A DNA stretch of 64,000 nt. Source: CAMTUH01 sp947084935 (GTDB taxonomy: Bacteria > Pseudomonadota > Gammaproteobacteria > Coxiellales > Coxiellaceae). Position numbers and translations under genes: made by a program. This document shows positions 26,611-36,311 of this stretch, in pieces. Location of the stretch: contig CAMTUH010000004.1 of NCBI GenBank assembly GCA_947084935.1, positions 270,801 through 334,800 of the forward strand. The letters are read 5' to 3'. The notes beneath the pieces are model-generated. The model saw nothing but the letters and a program-made list of their open reading frames with translations, did no database searches and was not told the origin of the DNA. Every line of letters begins with the position of its first letter. The first letter of the stretch is position 1.

Positions 26611-27648
26611 TTATTGCACGGCTTCTTCAGTCGCGTGCTCAGAAGACGACTGCACTTTCGGCAATAATTTTTCTCTTAAACGTGTTTCAATTTCAGTTGC
26701 AACACCCGGATTTGAAATCAAAAATTCTCGCGCGTTATCCTTGCCCTGCCCAATCCGCTCACTGCCATAGCTGTACCAAGCCCCCGATTTCTCGACGAGG
26801 TTATTGGCAACACCCATATCGATTAATTCACCTTCTCGGGAAATACCGGAACCGTAAAGAATATCAAACTCAACTTGACGAAACGGCGGAGCAACTTTAT
26901 TTTTCACGACTTTCACACGAGTTTCACTGCCTAAAACCTCTTCGCCTTTTTTGATGGCCCCAATTCGACGAATATCCAAACGGACAGACGCGTAAAACTT
27001 AAGCGCATTCCCGCCGGTGGTGGTTTCCGGGTTCCCAAACATGACGCCAATCTTCATACGTATTTGATTAATAAATATGACTAACGTATTAGATCTTTTT
27101 ATATTTGCCGTCAGTTTTCGCAGCGCTTGGGACATCAAGCGAGCCTGCAAGCCCATGTGCGCATCGCCCATTTCCCCTTCAATTTCAGCTTTCGGCGTTA
27201 ATGCAGCCACGGAATCAACCACAACCATATCCACCGCACCCGATCGAACCAACATATCGGTAATTTCGAGGGCTTGTTCGCCAGTATCCGGCTGTGATAC
27301 CAGTAACTCATCCACATTAACACCGAGTTTTCGCGCGTAAAGGGGATCCAATGCGTGCTCGGCATCCACAAAAGCGGCTGTACCACCCACTTTTTGGCAA
27401 GCCGCAATGGTTTGCAGCGTTAACGTCGTTTTACCCGAAGCTTCCGGCCCGTAAATCTCTACGACACGCCCCCGGGGTAATCCCCCAACGCCCAACGCCA
27501 GATCTAATCCAATAGAACCGGTGGAAATCACATCGATATCACGAATCGCGCCGGTATCACCCAAGCGCATCACCGAACCCTTACCAAACTGCCGCTCAAT
27601 TTGCGACAACGCGGCACTCAATGCCTTACTACGATCGTCCATTCTCAC
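26611..27648 (-). CDS. recA: Recombinase RecA
   Basis: RecA forms filaments on single-stranded DNA for strand exchange and stimulates LexA self-cleavage. The 345-residue product has Walker A GPEASGKTT, the L2 loop region (NPETTTGGNALKFYASVRLDIRR within it) and the usual acidic C-terminus (EHATEEAVQ). The ribosome binding site GAGGAG is close to the ATG. I see no CTG-N10-CAG box in the 110 bases upstream, so regulation by a canonical LexA site is not supported here. Confidence 0.99.
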   Translation of the reverse strand: MRMDDRSKALSAALSQIERQFGKGSVMRLGDTGAIRDIDVISTGSIGLDLALGVGGLPRGRVVEIYGPEASGKTTLTLQTIAACQKVGGTAAFVDAEHALDPLYARKLGVNVDELLVSQPDTGEQALEITDMLVRSGAVDMVVVDSVAALTPKAEIEGEMGDAHMGLQARLMSQALRKLTANIKRSNTLVIFINQIRMKIGVMFGNPETTTGGNALKFYASVRLDIRRIGAIKKGEEVLGSETRVKVVKNKVAPPFRQVEFDILYGSGISREGELIDMGVANNLVEKSGAWYSYGSERIGQGKDNAREFLISNPGVATEIETRLREKLLPKVQSSSEHATEEAVQ

Positions 27649-27763
27649 TCCTCTTATGTTGCACCGATATTATTTCACATCTCACAGAAAAAAATACCCG
27701 TTTTTTATTTAACTCAAAATATTAACTAACCTGCTTCCAACTTTTCTCTCCAGCACCAGACAC

Positions 27764-27848
27764 GCCGAGGGGTGGCGCCGGAGGCGGGGACCCCATCGCG
27801 CGCAGGCACGAGCACGATGGGGTGCCGCAGGCGACAGGACCCCGAGGC
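27764..27848. repeat. GC-rich palindromic repeat between recA and pncC
   Basis: GCCGAGGGGTGGCGCCGG ... GGGGACCCCATCG faces CGATGGGGTGCCGC ... GGACCCCGAGGC. It is a distinct family, more GC-rich than its surroundings, in the gap 27649-27854 between two minus-strand genes. Confidence 0.7.
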
Positions 27849-27854
27849 ATATTA

Positions 27855-28343
27855 TTATTTTGTAACCTCATCCATCAACCACCTCAACGCATACGCAATC
27901 GCACAATTGCGCACGTGTTTGCGTCCGCTCTCAAAAAAAACCTTCCGACACTCGCATGAGCTATTTTTTCGAGCAACCCCAATCCACACCGTACCCACGG
28001 GTTTTTCCGGCGTCCCTCCGCCCGGACCCGCAATTCCCGTGATGCTGACCGCAATATCGGCACGACTGTGCTTTAATGCACCAACCGCCATCTCATGAGC
28101 CACTTCTTTACTAACGGCTCCGTATTTTTTAATCGTATCGGGATTGACCCCCAATAATTCCGCTTTAGATTCGTTGCTGTAGGTCACAAAACCACGATCA
28201 AACCACGCCGAGCTTCCGGCCACGCGCGTAACCACTTGAGAAAAACCACCACCCGTACACGACTCAGCCGCCACCAACTTCATGCCGGCATTTTTCAATA
28301 CTAAACCTAACTGGCGACTCAGCGGGTAATGATTGACGTCCAT
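27855..28343 (-). CDS. pncC: Nicotinamide-nucleotide amidase (CinA C-terminal family)
   Basis: PncC hydrolyses nicotinamide mononucleotide to nicotinate mononucleotide in NAD salvage, feeding the NadD substrate. The product from MDVNHYPLSRQLGLVL has TAESCTGG-like AAESCTGGGFSQVV, GSSAWFDRGFVTYSN and TGIAGPGGGTPEKPVGTVW, all family signatures. The longer frame to 28385 is possible, but a -10-like TATGATAAT lies between the two starts. About 163 residues. Usual neighbour of recA and mutS. Confidence 0.93.
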   Translation of the reverse strand: MDVNHYPLSRQLGLVLKNAGMKLVAAESCTGGGFSQVVTRVAGSSAWFDRGFVTYSNESKAELLGVNPDTIKKYGAVSKEVAHEMAVGALKHSRADIAVSITGIAGPGGGTPEKPVGTVWIGVARKNSSCECRKVFFESGRKHVRNCAIAYALRWLMDEVTK

Positions 28344-28395
28344 GCAAATTATCATAGCATGAGCGGTTGCTTCGTCCAGCAACATTTTCTAACAT

Positions 28396-28418
28396 GAGTT
28401 TCGCAGTTTGCGAAACTC
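28396..28418. promoter_or_regulatory. Perfect 10-bp inverted repeat between pncC and mutS
   Basis: GAGTTTCGCA, 3-base spacer, TGCGAAACTC in the divergent intergenic region. Symmetry and position fit either an operator for both genes or a small hairpin in a leader. No copy was noticed elsewhere in the window. Confidence 0.4.
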
Positions 28419-28434
28419 GTTCCTGGTATGATTA

Positions 28435-31011
28435 ATGATGGAAACCGTGACACTAGACCAACACACGCCCATGATGCGGCAATATTTGAGCATTAAAGCT
28501 CAATACCCCGACTTATTGGTTTTTTATCGCATGGGGGATTTTTATGAATTGTTCTACGACGACGCCGAAAAAGCCGCAAAATTATTGAATATTACTTTAA
28601 CGGCGCGCGGCCAATCCGCGGGAAAAACCATTCCGATGGCGGGCGTACCTTACCACGCCGTCGATAATTATTTGGCAAAGCTCGTGCGCGCGGGTGAGTC
28701 CGCAGTCATCTGTGAACAAATGGGCGATCCGGCGACGAGTAAAGGTCCCATTGCTCGTGAAGTCACTCGCATTATTACACCCGGAACGGTGAGCGACGAG
28801 GCCCTGCTCGACGAACGCAGCGAAAACACGCTGATGGTTATTCATCACGAGAAAAATCGTTTCGGTATTGCGACCCTGGATATCGCCAGCGGACGCTTTT
28901 TCGTTCAAGAATGCGATGATCTCAACTCCGTATTGGCAGAATGGGAGCGCATCAAACCCGCTGAATTATTACTCAGCGAGGATCATTCCCTCGAAGATAT
29001 TCCTTTTGTTGCGAAATCCATCAAAAAACGCCCGCCGTGGGAATTTGATTTGAGCACCTCCCAACAGTTGTTATGCCAACAATTTCAGACGAAAGATCTG
29101 CAGGGTTTTGGCGTATCTCATTTGCCTCTGGCAATTTCAGCCGCTGGCTGTCTGATGCATTACGTAAAATACACACAAAAAAGTGCACTGCCGCACATTC
29201 ATTCCATTCACGTCGAACACAATGAAAATTTCATCGCACTCGACGCGAGCACGCGAAAAAATCTGGAATTAGTCACCACCCTTTCCGGCGGAGTCGAAAA
29301 CACCTTAGCGTGGGTTTTGGATCATACCTCCACCGCCATGGGCAGTCGTTTGTTGCGGCGATGGATCACGCAACCGGTGCGCCATCCGAATTTACCGCGC
29401 GAACGTCAACAAGCCATCGCCGCGCTTCACACGCAAAACCGAATCGCTGAACGGGAGAAAACCTTGCAAAGCATTGGTGACCTCGAACGAATACTCGCGC
29501 GCGTTGCACTTCGCTCGGCAAAACCCCGTGATCTTTCACAACTGCGACAAACCCTGCGCTGTTTGCCGCAATTGCATCAACAACTGGAATCGACTTCCAT
29601 TCATCACAAACTCGCTCAACTCAAAAACGATTTGGGGTATTTCGAATCGTTGCTGCACGTACTCAACAAAGCCATCGTCGACAATCCACCCGTTGTAATT
29701 CGCGACGGTGGGGTTATTGCCAACGGTTATGATGCCGAACTCGACGAATTAAGAAATCTGAGTGAGAACAGTCATCAGTTTTTACTGGAATTAGAAGCGC
29801 GTGAAAAAAACCGAACGAAATTAAGCACGCTGAAAGTCGGTTACAATCGTATTCACGGTTATTACATCGAGATTTCTCGGGCACAAGCCACGCAGGCTCC
29901 AGCCGATTATATTCGTCGGCAAACTTTAAAAAATATCGAACGCTACATCACGCCCGAATTAAAAACTTTTGAAGACAAAGTGCTCAGCAGTCGTTCGCGC
30001 GCGCTTGCACGAGAAAAACTCCTCTACGAAGCGCTGCTCGATGAATTGATTAAACACATCATTCCCTTACAACGCTCGGCTTCAGCCATCGCCGAGTTAG
30101 ACGTTCTTAATAATTTAGCCGAACGCGCCATCACCTTAAATTACACCGCTCCTCAATTTACCGACACACCGGGCATTCACATTGAAGCGGGTCGTCACCC
30201 GGTGGTGGAGTTAGTAAAAACGGATCCCTTCATGCCCAACGACACGCTGCTCGACGAACGCCGACGCATGCTCATCATCACCGGCCCCAACATGGGTGGT
30301 AAATCCACTTACATGCGACAAACAGCACTCATCGCAGTGATGGCGTACATGGGCAGTTACGCGCCCGCAAAAAGCATCACTCTCGGCCCCATCGACCGAA
30401 TTTTCACGCGCATCGGTGCCGCCGATGATTTAGCCAGTGGACGATCCACGTTTATGGTGGAAATGACGGAAACGGCGAATATTTTAAATAACGCCACGGA
30501 AAAAAGCCTGGTATTGATGGATGAAATTGGTCGCGGCACCAGTACGTTCGACGGGTTGTCACTGGCGTTTGCAAGCGCTGCACATTTAGCAACGCGCTTA
30601 AAAGCATTTACCTTATTCGCCACGCATTATTTTGAATTAACTTCATTAGCGGAAACTACGCCGAATATTGCTAATGTCCACCTTGACGCCGTCGAACACG
30701 AAGAAAAAATCATCTTTTTGCACGCACTGAAAGAAGGTCCTGCAAACAAAAGCTACGGATTACAAGTCGCCCAATTAGCCGGAGTCCCTCGAACTGTAAT
30801 ACAACAGGCCAAGCAAAAATTAGAAGAGTTAGAAAATCAATCCCACGTCGCCCACCGCACTGATCCACCGCAACAAAATGAACTTTTTTCCGCCCCAGAA
30901 AATCCCATTTTAACTGAATTAGACCACATCAACCCCGACGGCCTGACACCCAAACAGGCTTTAGATATCATTTATCACTTAATCCAAATGCGACGTCACA
31001 GCAATGAATAG
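28435..31011 (+). CDS. mutS: DNA mismatch repair protein MutS
   Basis: MutS recognises mismatches and recruits MutL. The 858-residue product has the mismatch-binding Phe-x-Glu (YRMGDFYELFYDDA), Walker A GPNMGGKST and LMDEIGRGTSTFDG. The C-terminal dimerisation helix is present (LTPKQALDIIYHLI). The stop overlaps the glycosyltransferase start by eight bases. Confidence 0.99.
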   Translation: MMETVTLDQHTPMMRQYLSIKAQYPDLLVFYRMGDFYELFYDDAEKAAKLLNITLTARGQSAGKTIPMAGVPYHAVDNYLAKLVRAGESAVICEQMGDPATSKGPIAREVTRIITPGTVSDEALLDERSENTLMVIHHEKNRFGIATLDIASGRFFVQECDDLNSVLAEWERIKPAELLLSEDHSLEDIPFVAKSIKKRPPWEFDLSTSQQLLCQQFQTKDLQGFGVSHLPLAISAAGCLMHYVKYTQKSALPHIHSIHVEHNENFIALDASTRKNLELVTTLSGGVENTLAWVLDHTSTAMGSRLLRRWITQPVRHPNLPRERQQAIAALHTQNRIAEREKTLQSIGDLERILARVALRSAKPRDLSQLRQTLRCLPQLHQQLESTSIHHKLAQLKNDLGYFESLLHVLNKAIVDNPPVVIRDGGVIANGYDAELDELRNLSENSHQFLLELEAREKNRTKLSTLKVGYNRIHGYYIEISRAQATQAPADYIRRQTLKNIERYITPELKTFEDKVLSSRSRALAREKLLYEALLDELIKHIIPLQRSASAIAELDVLNNLAERAITLNYTAPQFTDTPGIHIEAGRHPVVELVKTDPFMPNDTLLDERRRMLIITGPNMGGKSTYMRQTALIAVMAYMGSYAPAKSITLGPIDRIFTRIGAADDLASGRSTFMVEMTETANILNNATEKSLVLMDEIGRGTSTFDGLSLAFASAAHLATRLKAFTLFATHYFELTSLAETTPNIANVHLDAVEHEEKIIFLHALKEGPANKSYGLQVAQLAGVPRTVIQQAKQKLEELENQSHVAHRTDPPQQNELFSAPENPILTELDHINPDGLTPKQALDIIYHLIQMRRHSNE

Positions 31012-31756
31012 CCAATCGGATATCGCCATTATCATACCCGCGTTTAACGAAGCATCGAGTATTCGAAGCGTCGTCGAACCTATTTTTACTTTTACCGATA
31101 ACGTTATCGTCATTGACGACGGAAGTACGGATCAAACGGTAAATCAATTAACGGGCTTGCCGATCACCGTGCTTAAAAATCCGGTAAACCGCGGCAAAGG
31201 AGCCAGTTTGTGGCAAGGCTTTCAGTACGCGCAACGACTGAATATTCGCGCGGCAATTTGCATGGACGCCGACACGCAGCACGATCCGCACGATATTCCC
31301 AAGTTTATTCAAGCCATGAATGAATTTCCTAGCCACATTATTATCGGCGCTCGCATTCATAACACCGAAAACGCGCCGAAATCACGTTATCGGGCAAATC
31401 GCGTTGCGGATTTTTTTATTTCCTGGGCGGCGGGCCGACGCATCCTCGACACGCAATCCGGTTATCGACTGTATCCCATCGATTTTTTACGTGAATGCTT
31501 AAAGCAACCTCGATTCCGGCATTTCACCTTTGAAAGCGACCTGATTATTACCGGCAGCCGTCACGGATACCCCCCCGTTTCCATTCCCATTCAATCGCAT
31601 TACCCCCCAAATTCCCGCCCAAGCTACTACCGACCCATTCTCGATACAGTGAAAATCGCGGGAATGGTGACCTGGAAAATCCTCAGCCGAGGACTCTGCG
31701 TGCCGGGATTGATCCGCACGCTCTTTAACTTGAGAACCAGTACTCCGGTCAAATAA
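31004..31756 (+). CDS. Family 2 glycosyltransferase (dolichol/polyprenyl-phosphate sugar type)
   Basis: GT-A fold enzyme: IIIPAFNEASSIRSVV start, VIDDGSTDQT, a DADTQHDP metal-binding DxD block and the CGYRLYP-like SGYRLYPIDFL motif. This fits transferases that move a sugar or glycerophosphate onto a lipid carrier. No C-terminal membrane segments are present, so it may need a partner. 250 residues. The TAA stop lies in a palindromic repeat (TCAAATAAG). Substrate unknown; LPS or glycolipid synthesis is a guess. Confidence 0.85.
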   Translation: MNSQSDIAIIIPAFNEASSIRSVVEPIFTFTDNVIVIDDGSTDQTVNQLTGLPITVLKNPVNRGKGASLWQGFQYAQRLNIRAAICMDADTQHDPHDIPKFIQAMNEFPSHIIIGARIHNTENAPKSRYRANRVADFFISWAAGRRILDTQSGYRLYPIDFLRECLKQPRFRHFTFESDLIITGSRHGYPPVSIPIQSHYPPNSRPSYYRPILDTVKIAGMVTWKILSRGLCVPGLIRTLFNLRTSTPVK

Positions 31757-31854
31757 GTTTTTGTGCGTTCGTGAGGGGCGTCGCGACCAAGGAGGGTAAG
31801 CAGCGCCGAGTACAGGAGGTACGTCCCCGAACGAATGTGCAAAAACTTATTTGA
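31749..31854. repeat. Palindromic repeat, TCAAATAAGTTTTTGTGC family
   Basis: TCAAATAAGTTTTTGTGC and CGTTCG on the left are mirrored by CGAACG and GTGCAAAAACTTATTTGA on the right. A half copy begins at 36524. The left arm contributes the stop codon of the glycosyltransferase gene. Confidence 0.85.
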
Positions 31855-31876
31855 CAGAACACCCCTGCCACCACTG

Positions 31877-31906
31877 TTGATTACCCCCCAAAAACCATGG
31901 GATAAT
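31877..31906 (+). promoter_or_regulatory. Sigma70-like promoter for the POT transporter
   Basis: TTGATT (31877-31882), 18-base spacer, GATAAT (31901-31906), 35 bases before the ATG at 31942. Confidence 0.5.
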
Positions 31907-31941
31907 CTCTGTTCAATTTAAAACCAGCGAGCCGGCTCAAC

Positions 31942-33447
31942 ATGACTCAAAAGCACCCCAAGGGCCTAGGCCTCCTTTTCTTCACGGAACTGTGGGAACG
32001 CTTTGGTTTTTATACGCAGCAGACTATCCTAGTTCTATACATGACCCACGCCCTAGGCTTCAACGATAAAAACGCCGACTTCTTTTACGGCGCCTACAGC
32101 GCCCTCCTATACCTCACCCCTGCTTTGGGTGGATACATCGCCGATCGCTTCCTCGGCTTTCAAAAAGCTATTGTGTGGGGTGGATTACTGTTTATTCTCG
32201 GTTATCTGTTAAGCGCCTTTCCCGGCGAAAAATTATTTTTTATCGGTTTGAGCATATTGATCGTCGCCAACGGTTTTTTTAAACCAAATGTTTCGAGCAT
32301 CGTCGGTACCTTATACGCACCCGGGGACCAACGTCGCGACGCGGGATTTACTTTATTTTATATGGGCATCAACATCGGAGCTTTATTACCCACCATTTTC
32401 ATCGGTTACGTCGTCAACCACATCGGCTGGCACACCGGACTCCTATTTGCCGCCGTGGGAATGATCATCGGGCAAGTGACGTTTCGGCTGGGACGCTCCC
32501 GTTTAGGAGGTCACGGCGGAGTCCCCGAACACAGTCCGATTTATCAGAAAAAAATATCTGCACGCAAATTTAATGTGCTTTTGGCAATCGGTGTCGTTGC
32601 TGCCATTGCCTTTTTCCGATTTTGCCTGGAGTTTCCAAAATCGACCAACACGGTGGTTGTCATCGGGGCCGCCCTCATTTTTTGCGCCGTAATTTATTTT
32701 ATGGCCAGGGAAAAACGTGAACAGCGCAATAAAATGATCGCCAGTTTGGTTTTGATCGCGATTTCCGTGGTATTTTGGTCCATCTACAATCAAACTTTCA
32801 GCTCACTCATGTTATTTGCTGATCGCAACATGAGCACCCACTTTTTAGGATTTACAATCAACGCCGAATTCACGCAATTTTTTAATCCATTTTTTATTAT
32901 TGCGTTGAGTCCCATCTTGAGTCGATTTTGGATTCAACTCGCGAAAAAGCAAAGAAACCCATCAACCCCCATGAAATTCGCCCTCGGCGTATTGTTCACG
33001 GCTTTGGGATTTCTCTTGTTAGCCGTTGGATCCCGATTTTTCGCACATGCAGGCCTGACTTCGCCGTGGTGGCTCGTGACGAGCTATTTACTGCAAACCA
33101 CAGGAGAACTTCTCATTTCGCCCGTGGGTCTTGCGATGATTACCCTGTTGGCGCCTCGCAAGCTGGTCGGCATGATGATGGGCGTGTGGTTCTTAGCTCA
33201 AGCGGCTTCGTTTGCTATCGGTGGCGGACTGGCGTCTTTGGCATCCATCCCCAGTCATTTATCGGCCGTGGCATCGCTTCCGATTTACACCCATGCCTTC
33301 ACGCTATTCGGCTCGATATCCGTGGTATTTTCTTTAATTAGTTTTGCACTGGTACCCGTGCTGAAATCGTTAATACGAGATAAACGTGTATCCAAGGAAA
33401 CTTTTGAGCCCACTGACCTCAATGCAGAAGTTACTGGTGAGGCGTAA
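31942..33447 (+). CDS. Proton-dependent oligopeptide (POT/PTR2) transporter
   Basis: An MFS peptide:H+ symporter. It has the POT proton motif ELWERFGFYTQQ (ExxERF) in helix 1, the PALGGYIADRFLG signature of the helix 2-3 loop, and FYMGINIGALLP. About twelve to fourteen membrane segments across 501 residues. Peptide import would suit an amino-acid-dependent intracellular bacterium. It has its own promoter-like element. Confidence 0.93.
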   Translation: MTQKHPKGLGLLFFTELWERFGFYTQQTILVLYMTHALGFNDKNADFFYGAYSALLYLTPALGGYIADRFLGFQKAIVWGGLLFILGYLLSAFPGEKLFFIGLSILIVANGFFKPNVSSIVGTLYAPGDQRRDAGFTLFYMGINIGALLPTIFIGYVVNHIGWHTGLLFAAVGMIIGQVTFRLGRSRLGGHGGVPEHSPIYQKKISARKFNVLLAIGVVAAIAFFRFCLEFPKSTNTVVVIGAALIFCAVIYFMAREKREQRNKMIASLVLIAISVVFWSIYNQTFSSLMLFADRNMSTHFLGFTINAEFTQFFNPFFIIALSPILSRFWIQLAKKQRNPSTPMKFALGVLFTALGFLLLAVGSRFFAHAGLTSPWWLVTSYLLQTTGELLISPVGLAMITLLAPRKLVGMMMGVWFLAQAASFAIGGGLASLASIPSHLSAVASLPIYTHAFTLFGSISVVFSLISFALVPVLKSLIRDKRVSKETFEPTDLNAEVTGEA

Positions 33448-33471
33448 ATAAAAAGGTCCTATACTATAAGG

Positions 33472-34767
33472 ATGAGTAAGAGACCCGCCAAATCCAGTAC
33501 GCTCGCCACGACGATCCGTGAGCTTTCGGACAGCATCGTCAAAGCACAACAACCCATACGCATCTTAGATGCCATCAAATGGGATGCCTCAGTTAAAGAC
33601 AGTTTTTTCAAACACAAATTTCGCAAACTCCCTCCCATTAAACACAATTATTACGAGCAAAATCCATTGGGTTTTGATCCCGATGAGAAAATTGAAGAAT
33701 TTTATCGGATCGAACACGAAGTCAAAAAAAGACTGGGGAAATTCGGCCCCGCGAGTGATTCCATGCAACAGCGATGCCGTGAATATCGGGATGTCATCCA
33801 ATTACTGAAAGCCCGCGGCACCAGACAATTCTCCGAAATTGCTCAAACGCTTTACGGCAGTTCCGAAGACGCTTTCTACGCGAATGCTCCCAACATAAAA
33901 GATTTATCGAATTTCGTCAATGACGTCCTCATCCATATTGGCACCCAAACCCTCGACACTAAAGACGAAAGAAAATACACGGCTACTCAAGCCGTAGAAA
34001 TTTTAAGTAAAAAACTTTCCACCTATTTTCATAAAGAAAATAAAGTCTTCGTCAAAGTCAGCGACAATATTGTTTCAGACGCTTCCGCCGGAGCGGACAC
34101 CATAAAATTACGCGGTGACGTTAAATTCAGTGACCGCATACTTCGCCTTTATGAAGTGCACGAGGGATGGGTGCATCTGGGCACCACCATCAACGGGCTG
34201 GAACAACCCTATTGTACTTTCTTGAGTAAAGGCCCACCCTCCTCCACGACAACTCAAGAGGGATTAGCGATGCTCACGGAAATATTTACCTTTTCCTCGT
34301 TTCCTGATCGCGTACGTCGACTGAATAATCGAGTTGTCGCCATCAGCATGGCTGAAAGTGGCGCAAGTTTTATCGATGTATTTCATTTTTTCCGAGATCA
34401 AGGCGTTAGCGAAGAAGAGAGTTATCAAAATACCGTCCGCGTTTTTCGCGGAAGCTTGCCCAATCTGGGACCCTTCACAAAGGATTTGGCCTATTCAAAA
34501 GGCTATGTATTGGTGAGTAATTATATCCGGCTTTGCATCAAACACGGAAAACTGTCGAATATTCCTTTGCTTTTTGTCGGAAAAACCAGTTTGCATGAAA
34601 TCCATTTGTTAGCTGAATTAGCCGAAGATGATATTGTCAAACCGCCGAAATACCTTCCCAGCGATTTTAAAGATCTTTCTGCACTCAGTGCCGTTATGAG
34701 TTATTCGCTTTTCATCAATCGTCTTGATTTGGATAAGCTGGCAAAAGATTATAAAGATATCCTCTAA
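33472..34767 (+). CDS. DUF1704 / QEGLA-family metallopeptidase-like protein
   Basis: The 431-residue product carries the DUF1704 signatures HEGWVH (H230-H235) and TQEGLA (E263). HExxxH plus a downstream Glu fits a zinc-dependent gluzincin-like site. The family includes the human MATCAP/KIAA0895-type enzymes, which I recall were shown to remove the C-terminal tyrosine of tubulin. In bacteria it is usually named a flavohaemoglobin expression-modulating QEGLA protein. Helical N-terminal third, no signal peptide. It starts 24 bases after the transporter. Whether it acts inside the bacterium or on host targets cannot be told from sequence. Confidence 0.85.
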   Translation: MSKRPAKSSTLATTIRELSDSIVKAQQPIRILDAIKWDASVKDSFFKHKFRKLPPIKHNYYEQNPLGFDPDEKIEEFYRIEHEVKKRLGKFGPASDSMQQRCREYRDVIQLLKARGTRQFSEIAQTLYGSSEDAFYANAPNIKDLSNFVNDVLIHIGTQTLDTKDERKYTATQAVEILSKKLSTYFHKENKVFVKVSDNIVSDASAGADTIKLRGDVKFSDRILRLYEVHEGWVHLGTTINGLEQPYCTFLSKGPPSSTTTQEGLAMLTEIFTFSSFPDRVRRLNNRVVAISMAESGASFIDVFHFFRDQGVSEEESYQNTVRVFRGSLPNLGPFTKDLAYSKGYVLVSNYIRLCIKHGKLSNIPLLFVGKTSLHEIHLLAELAEDDIVKPPKYLPSDFKDLSALSAVMSYSLFINRLDLDKLAKDYKDIL

Positions 34768-35366
34768 GCTTCAGTTTCCGTTTCTGCCTCATCTTTACCA
34801 ACGAAAGCCAATTGTTCACTCAACCGACGTTCAATTTTTTCGATATCGATAATGTCTTGCAAAGGAGGCAAGTCCGATAAATTCGTTAAATTAAAATAAT
34901 CGAGAAACGCTTTCGTCGTGCCAAACATCACGGGTTTACCCGGTACATCACGACTCCCCACCACTTTCACCCAATCTCGCTCCTGGAGTTTCTTCATGAT
35001 CTCGGTACTGACCACAACGCCACGAATTTCCTCAATTTCAGCACGGGTAATCGGCTGACGATAAGCAATCAATGCCAGCGTTTCTAAAAAAGCGCGCGTG
35101 TACCGCGACGGCTTTTTTTCCCACAAACGTTGCAACCACGGTGCGAATTCCACCCGGGCTTGAAATCGATAGCCACTGGCCACTTCTTGCAAGTGGACGC
35201 CCCGCTCCTGATAATCTTCTCTCAATTCATCCACCATTTTTTTAACGTCCGCAACCGTCAAACGACTGCGTCCATCAAACAAATGCAACAACCGATCAGC
35301 ACTTAAGGGTTCCGCCGCTGCAAACAGAGCGGCTTCGATAATGTGTTTGTGTTGTTCTTCACTCAT
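34764..35366 (-). CDS. scpB: Segregation and condensation protein B
   Basis: ScpB is the winged-helix kleisin partner of the SMC-ScpA complex that organises the chromosome. The 200-residue product has the family blocks IIEAALFAAAEPL, LETLALIAYRQPITRAEIEEIRG and VVGSRDVPGKPVMFGTTKAFLDYF. It lies six bases after scpA and ends tail to tail with the DUF1704 gene (4-base overlap). Confidence 0.95.
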   Translation of the reverse strand: MSEEQHKHIIEAALFAAAEPLSADRLLHLFDGRSRLTVADVKKMVDELREDYQERGVHLQEVASGYRFQARVEFAPWLQRLWEKKPSRYTRAFLETLALIAYRQPITRAEIEEIRGVVVSTEIMKKLQERDWVKVVGSRDVPGKPVMFGTTKAFLDYFNLTNLSDLPPLQDIIDIEKIERRLSEQLAFVGKDEAETETEA

Positions 35367-35372
35367 TGATGC

Positions 35373-36167
35373 CTATCCCTTAGCTCTAACGTAAATCGGT
35401 GCAAACGGTTCAGCCTGAACCAACTCAATTACCGATTGCCGAATCAATTCCAAAATCGCAATTAACGTCACCGTCACTCCCATCCGCCCCTCCGTCGGCA
35501 CGAAAAAAGAAGTAAAGATAATAAAGTTCTGATTGTCGATTTTCGTCAGAATAATTGACATACGCTCACGCACCGACAAGGGTTCGCGCGTAATCTGGTG
35601 CGCGCTGTACAGAGCGGCGCGTTCTAACACGTCTTTTAATGCTGCCAATAACTCGGGTAAATCCACTGCCGATTGAGCCACCGGCACAGCAATCGGAGGC
35701 GCTTCCGCTTCTGCAATATAAGTGTCTCGCTCCAAACGCGGCAGTTGATCCAAATCATAAGCCGCTTTTTTATAACGCTCGTATTCTTGTAAACGACGCA
35801 CCAATTCCGCACGAGGATCCGCCTCTTCTTCCGCGTTCGCATTGGGGCGAGGCAACAACATTCGGGATTTAATTTCAGCCAGCGTTGCCGCCATTACCAA
35901 ATACTCGGCAGCCAATTCGATCTGTAATTCGCACATGAGATCGACGTATTTCATATACTGTCGCGTGATCTCTGCAATCGGGAGGTCTAAAATATCGATG
36001 TTTTGCTTTTTGATGAGGTACAACAAAAGATCGAGCGGCCCTTCAAACGCCTCTAAAAAAACGCGCAAGGCATCCGGCGGGATATAGAGGTCGACGGGCA
36101 GTTTGGTGAGCGGCTGGCCGTCCACCCGCACATCCACCAGTTCTTTAGTAATGTCTTGATTTTCCAT
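35373..36167 (-). CDS. scpA: Segregation and condensation protein A
   Basis: ScpA is the kleisin subunit bridging SMC heads. The 264-residue product has the N-terminal FEGPLDLLLYLIKKQNIDILDLPI motif core (shown here in part) and the EYLVMAATLAEIKSRMLLP helix; the C-terminal winged helix contains FVPTEGRMGVTVTLIAILELI. First gene of the scpA-scpB pair. Confidence 0.95.
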   Translation of the reverse strand: MENQDITKELVDVRVDGQPLTKLPVDLYIPPDALRVFLEAFEGPLDLLLYLIKKQNIDILDLPIAEITRQYMKYVDLMCELQIELAAEYLVMAATLAEIKSRMLLPRPNANAEEEADPRAELVRRLQEYERYKKAAYDLDQLPRLERDTYIAEAEAPPIAVPVAQSAVDLPELLAALKDVLERAALYSAHQITREPLSVRERMSIILTKIDNQNFIIFTSFFVPTEGRMGVTVTLIAILELIRQSVIELVQAEPFAPIYVRAKG

Positions 36168-36311
36168 TGATTAGACCCTAATAAGTAAGAATAATAACCG
36201 ATTTTGCGCTTATTAAAAAGATAAAAAACCCGCTTGCACCCCTATGGTTGTATCGCAGAGCGCCGAAGCGAGGGGATCCTTTTTCCGGCAATGGCTCGTC
36301 GGGCTCTCCCT
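36168..36311. other. Spacer upstream of scpA
   Basis: Part of a 394-base gene-free gap. It holds an A+T-rich run (36170-36230) that likely carries the scpA promoter, but no element scored well by eye. After that comes GC-richer sequence leading into the palindromic repeat at 36312. Confidence 0.4.

Noticed and set aside
27649..27760. Canonical SOS box before recA
   Set aside because: No CTG-N10-CAG match found in the upstream region.
33440..33471. PmrA box for the DUF1704 gene
   Set aside because: A TATACT -10-like element is present, but no TTAA half-sites lie at the required distances.
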